Source: an uncultured Verrucomicrobia subdivision 3 bacterium (GTDB lineage: Bacteria; Verrucomicrobiota; Verrucomicrobiae; Limisphaerales; CAMLLE01). Taken from it: a stretch of DNA of 9,814 nucleotides. The DNA lies in contig CAMLLE010000074.1 in NCBI GenBank assembly GCA_946480555.1, positions 1 through 9,814 of the forward strand, in the 5' to 3' direction. Position numbers and translations under genes: made by a program. Positions 6,161 to 9,814 of the stretch are shown here, piece by piece; position 1 is the first letter of the stretch, and every line of letters begins with the position of its first letter. The notes beneath the pieces are model-generated. The model saw only the letters and a program-made list of their open reading frames with translations. It was not told the DNA's origin and ran no database searches.

Positions 6161-7420
6161 ATGAAAGCGCAATCCTCCTTCACCCGATTCGCCCGCCGCG
6201 TGGCGTTCGTCACTGCGTTGGCCGCGGTGCCTGCCTTTGCGCAGGATGCTGCAGTTCCGACGCAAACGGATTCAACGCCCGCCGCTGTGCCGCCGGCCAC
6301 CGCCGTTCCTGCCGCGGCCGCTGCGCCGGTTGAAATGCCCCAAGGCATTGTGAACACCAACGGCGGCCTGCGCGTGAACTTCCGCAACGCCCCGATCGAC
6401 CTCGTGTTGAATCACCTGAGCGAAGCTGCGGGGTTCATCATCGATTACGACACGCGTGTCAGCGGCTCCGTCAGCGTGATCAGCGCGCAGCCGATGAGCC
6501 GTGACGAGATCGTCGATCTGCTGAACTCGTCTCTGAACCGCAACGGTTACGCTGCGATCCGCACGGGCGAACGCACGTTGAAGATCATGGACAAGGCGTC
6601 CGCGAAACTGGCGAATCCCGTTCGCATCGGAAACGAACCTTCACAGATTCCCAACAACGACGAGATGGTGACGCAGATCATTCCGATTCGTTACGTCGAA
6701 GCCGCGCAGCTCGTTTCGGACATTTCGCCGTTCGTTTCCTCCGGTGCCACGATCATTGCCAACCAGGCCGGCAACTCCATCGTGATCACCGACACGCAGG
6801 CGAACATCCGGCACATCGTGGAAATCATCAAAGCCATCGACAGCAGCGCGGAGGATGTCACCGAAGTGAAGGTGTTCCGGTTGCGGCATGCGGACCCGAC
6901 CGAGATGGCAACCCTGCTGAGCGGGCTGTTCCCGGATCAGACCGGCACGGCGCAGGCACCCATTCGGTTTGGTGGAAACCGCGGTCGCGGCGGATTTGGC
7001 GGCGGAGGTTTCGGCGGTTTCGCTGCGGCCTTCGGCGGCGGCGGCAACCAGGGTGGCGGTGGGCAAAACGATCGCATCAAGAAACGCAACCAGGTCGTGG
7101 CGGTGGCCGACGCGCGGACGTCGTCCGTGGTCGTGACTGCAACCAAGGATTTGATGGATCAGATTTCGGAGATGGTGGTCCAGCTCGATCAGCCGGGCAA
7201 GGTGCAGAAGATGGAAGTGATTCGCATCAGCAACGCCGACCCGAGTGAAGTGCTCTCGGTGTTGCAGGACACCGTCGGAGCGACGACGTCGCGCAACAAC
7301 CGCAACAACCAGAACAGCCCGTTCCAGTCCCGCATTCAGCAGAATCAAAACCAGAACAACAACAACACGGGCTTTGGCAACACGGGCAACCGGAACACGG
7401 GCTTCGGTGGGAACCGTTAA
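6161..7420 (+). CDS. gspD: Secretin N-terminal half: N0-N1-N2 domains plus first part of N3
   Basis: This protein has 419 residues from ATG 6161, four bases after the previous stop. A longer frame exists, but the AxA-type signal peptide starting here (MKAQSSFTRFARRVAF..., cleavage AFA27|Q28) sets the start. Domains: N0 at 68-148 (LRVNFRNAPIDLVLNHLSEA); N1 at 169-230 (TQIIPIRYVEAAQLVSDISPF ... NSIVITDTQANIRHIVEII); N2 at 233-346, with a Gly-rich loop at about 270-302; and the first strand and helix of N3 at 348-372 (KMEVIRISNADPSEVLSVLQDTVG). The chain then ends in an Asn/Gly-rich tail (378-419). There is no secretin barrel. Usual GspD proteins are about 650-700 residues and carry all these domains plus the barrel in one chain. 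The missing part is in the next gene. The periplasmic domains normally receive substrate and bind GspC. Confidence 0.88.
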   Translation: MKAQSSFTRFARRVAFVTALAAVPAFAQDAAVPTQTDSTPAAVPPATAVPAAAAAPVEMPQGIVNTNGGLRVNFRNAPIDLVLNHLSEAAGFIIDYDTRVSGSVSVISAQPMSRDEIVDLLNSSLNRNGYAAIRTGERTLKIMDKASAKLANPVRIGNEPSQIPNNDEMVTQIIPIRYVEAAQLVSDISPFVSSGATIIANQAGNSIVITDTQANIRHIVEIIKAIDSSAEDVTEVKVFRLRHADPTEMATLLSGLFPDQTGTAQAPIRFGGNRGRGGFGGGGFGGFAAAFGGGGNQGGGGQNDRIKKRNQVVAVADARTSSVVVTATKDLMDQISEMVVQLDQPGKVQKMEVIRISNADPSEVLSVLQDTVGATTSRNNRNNQNSPFQSRIQQNQNQNNNNTGFGNTGNRNTGFGGNR

Positions 7421-7422
7421 TT

Positions 7423-7428
7423 GAAGGA
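7423..7428 (+). promoter_or_regulatory. Ribosome binding site of the secretin-barrel gene
   Basis: GAAGGA lies five bases before ATG 7434, inside the 13-base gap after the upstream stop. It is the clearest Shine-Dalgarno sequence in the window. It supports independent initiation of the second secretin half, rather than a sequencing frameshift in one long gene. Confidence 0.7.
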
Positions 7429-7433
7429 TTTAT

Positions 7434-8645
7434 ATGACGAACATGCACCACTTGAAACGATGCCTCGGCGCGTTTGCGGCTCTCGTGCTGAGCGCGGCCC
7501 TGCACGCGTCGGCGCAACCGCAGGGCTTTGGCGGCTTCGGCGGGTTTAACCAGAATCAGAACAACGCCAACCGCAACCGCACCGGCACCGGCACCGGCCA
7601 GTACACGCCAAACAATCAGATCGGCACGGCGCAGGTTTCCATCGACGATTCCGGCAATCTGGTCGTGATCGGCGACGCGGAAACGATCGAACAGATCAAG
7701 CAGGTGGTCGCTAATCTCGACCGGCCGCGGCCGCAGGTGTTAATCAAGGTTGTGTTTCTCGAAGTGCAGCACACGGAAGGACGCGACATCGGCATCGAAG
7801 GCGCGTACGGCAAGAACATCGGCAACGGGATGACGAATAATCTCGGGACGGTGTTCGGCGCCAACGGATTGAATAGCATCGTGACGAACGTCTTTCCGGT
7901 TGGCCCGGGCCAGAGCGTTCCTTCGCTGACACCTGCGGGCACGACGCCGGGCGCAGGCGTTTATCAGATCCTTGGCGGCGATTTTCAGGCAACGCTCCGA
8001 GCCATTGCGCAAGCGGGCAAGGCCCAGTTGCTGTCGCGCCCGTCCATTCTCGCGCGCGACCGCCAGCCGGCCACGATCCAGATCGGCCAGAACGTCCCGC
8101 TCATCACGAGCGTGAATTACACCACGCTGGGCGCGCAGCAGAACGGTGTCACTTACACTTCGGTCGGAATCATCCTTCGCGTCACGCCTTACATCACGCC
8201 GGATGGCATGATCCAGATGATCATCTCACCGGAAACTTCGTCGCTGAATCAAAACGTCACGGTGCCGCTGGCGGTTGGAGTGGATGCGCCAGCGATTGAT
8301 ATTCGCCGCGCGGACACGGTTGCGATCACGCCCAACGGCCAGACGGTGGTGATCGGCGGATTGATGGCGAGCGACAAGGCTTCGAGCGAAAGCAAGGTGC
8401 CGTTCCTTGGCGACATTCCGCTGCTCGGGAATCTCTTCAAACGAAAGACCAGCAGCGGTACAAAGACCGAGCTGCTGATCTTTCTCACGCCGCGCATTGT
8501 GGAAGCGCCGACGCAACTGGCGTCCGTATCCAGGCGCGAACAGGAGAATCATTCGCTGATTGAGAAGTCCGTTTCTGAAGAGGAACTCGACAAATTCCTG
8601 GAACGCGTGCCGGTGAAGAAGGAGCCCAAGTTCGAGTTTCAATAA
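7434..8645 (+). CDS. gspD: Secretin C-terminal half: second part of N3 plus outer-membrane secretin barrel
   Basis: This protein has 403 residues from ATG 7434, preceded by a good ribosome site. It has its own signal peptide (LGAFAALVLSAALHASA27|Q28), then a Gly/Phe/Asn/Thr-rich linker (about 29-60). Residues 67-96 (QVSIDDSGNLVVIGDAETIE ... VVANLD) are the strand-strand-helix second half of an N3 domain. The secretin domain follows from about 99: PQVLIKVVFLEVQHTEGRDIGI, then LLSRPSILARDRQPATIQIGQNVPLIT. The full secretin signature is at 302-335 (GQTVVIGGL ... VPFLGDIPLLGNLF), and the domain closes with LLIFLTPRIV at about 347-356. A charged tail of 47 residues follows and might serve pilotin binding, but no known S-domain is recognised. 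The role is the outer-membrane channel. It must work with the preceding gene product, which supplies N0-N2. Confidence 0.9.
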   Translation: MTNMHHLKRCLGAFAALVLSAALHASAQPQGFGGFGGFNQNQNNANRNRTGTGTGQYTPNNQIGTAQVSIDDSGNLVVIGDAETIEQIKQVVANLDRPRPQVLIKVVFLEVQHTEGRDIGIEGAYGKNIGNGMTNNLGTVFGANGLNSIVTNVFPVGPGQSVPSLTPAGTTPGAGVYQILGGDFQATLRAIAQAGKAQLLSRPSILARDRQPATIQIGQNVPLITSVNYTTLGAQQNGVTYTSVGIILRVTPYITPDGMIQMIISPETSSLNQNVTVPLAVGVDAPAIDIRRADTVAITPNGQTVVIGGLMASDKASSESKVPFLGDIPLLGNLFKRKTSSGTKTELLIFLTPRIVEAPTQLASVSRREQENHSLIEKSVSEEELDKFLERVPVKKEPKFEFQ

Positions 8646-8665
8646 CCCCGCAGCCATCGCCACTC

Positions 8666-9814
8666 ATGTCGCGCCGCAACTGGATCGTTTATGGCCTGCT
8701 CGCCGCCCTCTGGGCGCTGGCAGTGGTTTGGCAGGTGAGCGAGCACCGGCGCGTCAAGCAGGTGGCACAGGCAGGGATGGAGAAGCGCGCGCGCGACATT
8801 GCGGACACATTGAGCGCCTTCATTCGCGGGCTTCAGTTTCGCGGCGCGGTTCTGTCCGACCGGTTGGAGCCGGTGTTGAACGAACTGGTGAACGAACGGA
8901 CGAACCGCCTCGTTCGTTCAAGCGAGATTGTTTGGATTGCCTTGCTGAATGCGGCCAACGAACCGCTCGCGTCCGCCGGCCGGCCCACGATCGAATTGAA
9001 CCGCAGCATCGTCCTGCCAGAGCGCGGGCTTTGGAGTGAGGGCGCGGTGACCCTGGAATACACGCTGGCGGGCGCGCCGCATGAGTTCGGCACGAACCAG
9101 CCGCCGCCAACGTTTGTGACGCCGCCGTTCCGTGATTTGACCAACACCGCGCAGGACCCGTTTCGAAGCGGTGGCCGCAAGGGGCGCGATCGCGATGATG
9201 AGCCGCCCCCGCCGGACGGTACGCGTCCGCCTGAACGTCCAGATCGCGGGCCCGACTCCGATCGTCGCGACCGGCCGCGGCGTCCGTTCTGGGCCCGGGG
9301 CATGGACGAGGCGGAGTTTCTGGCCATGATCCAGCGCCGCGAATTGCATGGCCTGGTGGTCGCGCTTTCGACGCAGACCTACAGCGGGATTGTGCGCTAC
9401 GACGCGCGAAATCGCGGCATTGTGATTTTCCTTTCGGCAATTTCCGTGCTCGGCGTGGCGCTGGCCTGGCGCAATGTTACCCGCTCGTCGGAGTTGCAGC
9501 TCCGGCTTGTTCGCGCCAGCGAGATGAACACGCACTTGAAGGAGATGAACCTCGCGGCCGCTGGCCTGGCGCATGAGACGCGCAATCCGCTGAACATCAT
9601 TCGCGGCATGGCGCAGATGATTTCGAAGCAGCCGGAAAACTCGTCGGAGATTCGTGAACGTTCCCGTGCGATCGTGGATGAAACGGACAAAGTCACGGCG
9701 CAGTTGAACGAGTTCATCAATTATTCGCGTCCGCGCGAAGTCCGCCGCTCGCCCGTGGCGTTGCACGCCGTGGCGAATGAAGTTTCACGCGCGCTGAGTT
9801 ATGACATCGAGGAG
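8666..9814 (+). CDS. NtrB-type sensor histidine kinase, 3' end cut by window edge
   Basis: The frame is open from ATG 8666 to the window end (383 codons visible), starting 20 bases after the secretin stop. A membrane helix at about 5-23 (NWIVYGLLAALWALAVVW) and a second at about 252-268 (IVIFLSAISVLGVALAW) bracket an extracytoplasmic region of about 225 residues. That region contains an Arg/Asp/Pro-rich low-complexity stretch at about 168-212. A helical linker leads to the HisKA dimerisation region AAAGLAHETRNPLNIIRGM, with the phospho-acceptor His303, then an SRAIVDETDKVTAQLNEFINYSRP segment typical of NtrB/ZraS/PilS-like kinases. The ATP-binding domain lies beyond the edge. By family, a sigma54-type NtrC-like response regulator is a likely partner, probably downstream, but it is not visible. 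No ribosome site is evident, and close spacing suggests co-transcription with the secretion genes. The signal sensed is unknown. Confidence 0.85.
   Translation, partial: MSRRNWIVYGLLAALWALAVVWQVSEHRRVKQVAQAGMEKRARDIADTLSAFIRGLQFRGAVLSDRLEPVLNELVNERTNRLVRSSEIVWIALLNAANEPLASAGRPTIELNRSIVLPERGLWSEGAVTLEYTLAGAPHEFGTNQPPPTFVTPPFRDLTNTAQDPFRSGGRKGRDRDDEPPPPDGTRPPERPDRGPDSDRRDRPRRPFWARGMDEAEFLAMIQRRELHGLVVALSTQTYSGIVRYDARNRGIVIFLSAISVLGVALAWRNVTRSSELQLRLVRASEMNTHLKEMNLAAAGLAHETRNPLNIIRGMAQMISKQPENSSEIRERSRAIVDETDKVTAQLNEFINYSRPREVRRSPVALHAVANEVSRALSYDIEE

Noticed and set aside
465..9193. Four copies of the octamer GCGATCGC (465, 1173, 5648, 9186), the cyanobacterial HIP1 sequence
   Set aside because: More than simple base composition would give, but all lie in coding DNA at unrelated positions and the proteins do not suggest a cyanobacterium. 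It is probably codon and dinucleotide preference. A genome-wide count would be needed.

Overview
The window holds one co-directional (+ strand) gene block encoding most of a type II secretion / type IV pilus-like machine. Reading left to right: the 3' part of a GspH-like pseudopilin (cut by the left edge), GspI, GspJ, GspK, GspL (a PilM+PilN-type fusion), GspM (PilO-type), a GspC/PilP-like inner-membrane or periplasmic protein, a secretin divided over two genes (N0-N1-N2 protein, then secretin-barrel protein), and the 5' part of an NtrB-type sensor histidine kinase cut by the right edge. Genes overlap by a few bases or lie 4-20 bases apart. The only real gap is 159 bases between gspK and gspL, so the block reads as a single operon with no visible internal terminator. 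GspE, GspF, GspG and the prepilin peptidase are not in the window.

The DNA is GC-rich, Shine-Dalgarno sequences are mostly weak, and several junctions carry long imperfect palindromes built from short degenerate units (CCAACATCGAA-like, CATTCAAC-like, GATTAC/CTTAATC-like). From memory, translated repeats of this kind (peptides such as QHRTSNIEHP, CWMFDV, RQSPVVNRKS) are common in soil and freshwater Verrucomicrobiota genomes. Together with the protein style (FLPDGTTDESSP in GspH, the DRNIFDPNRRP motif in the GspC-like protein, an EF-hand-like insert in GspK) this suggests a verrucomicrobium, perhaps of the Pedosphaera/Limisphaera type. That is an inference and was not tested by a search.

How the parts fit: H, I, J and K are minor pseudopilins with type IV N-terminal segments. 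I and J carry the G|FTxxE motif and K has the Glu5-less variant. They would cap the pseudopilus. L and M form the inner-membrane assembly platform, the GspC-like protein bridges platform and secretin through its HR-like domain, and the two secretin proteins together would form the outer-membrane channel. The order L-M-C-D matches pilMNOPQ rather than the classical gspCDEFGHIJKLM order.

The points most worth a second look are three. First, the secretin is split inside its N3 domain, and each half has its own signal peptide. Second, repeat-derived palindromes sit just after the coupled start codons of several genes, where they are read in frame as leader peptides and may supply start codons. 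Third, an NtrB-like kinase follows directly behind the secretin.
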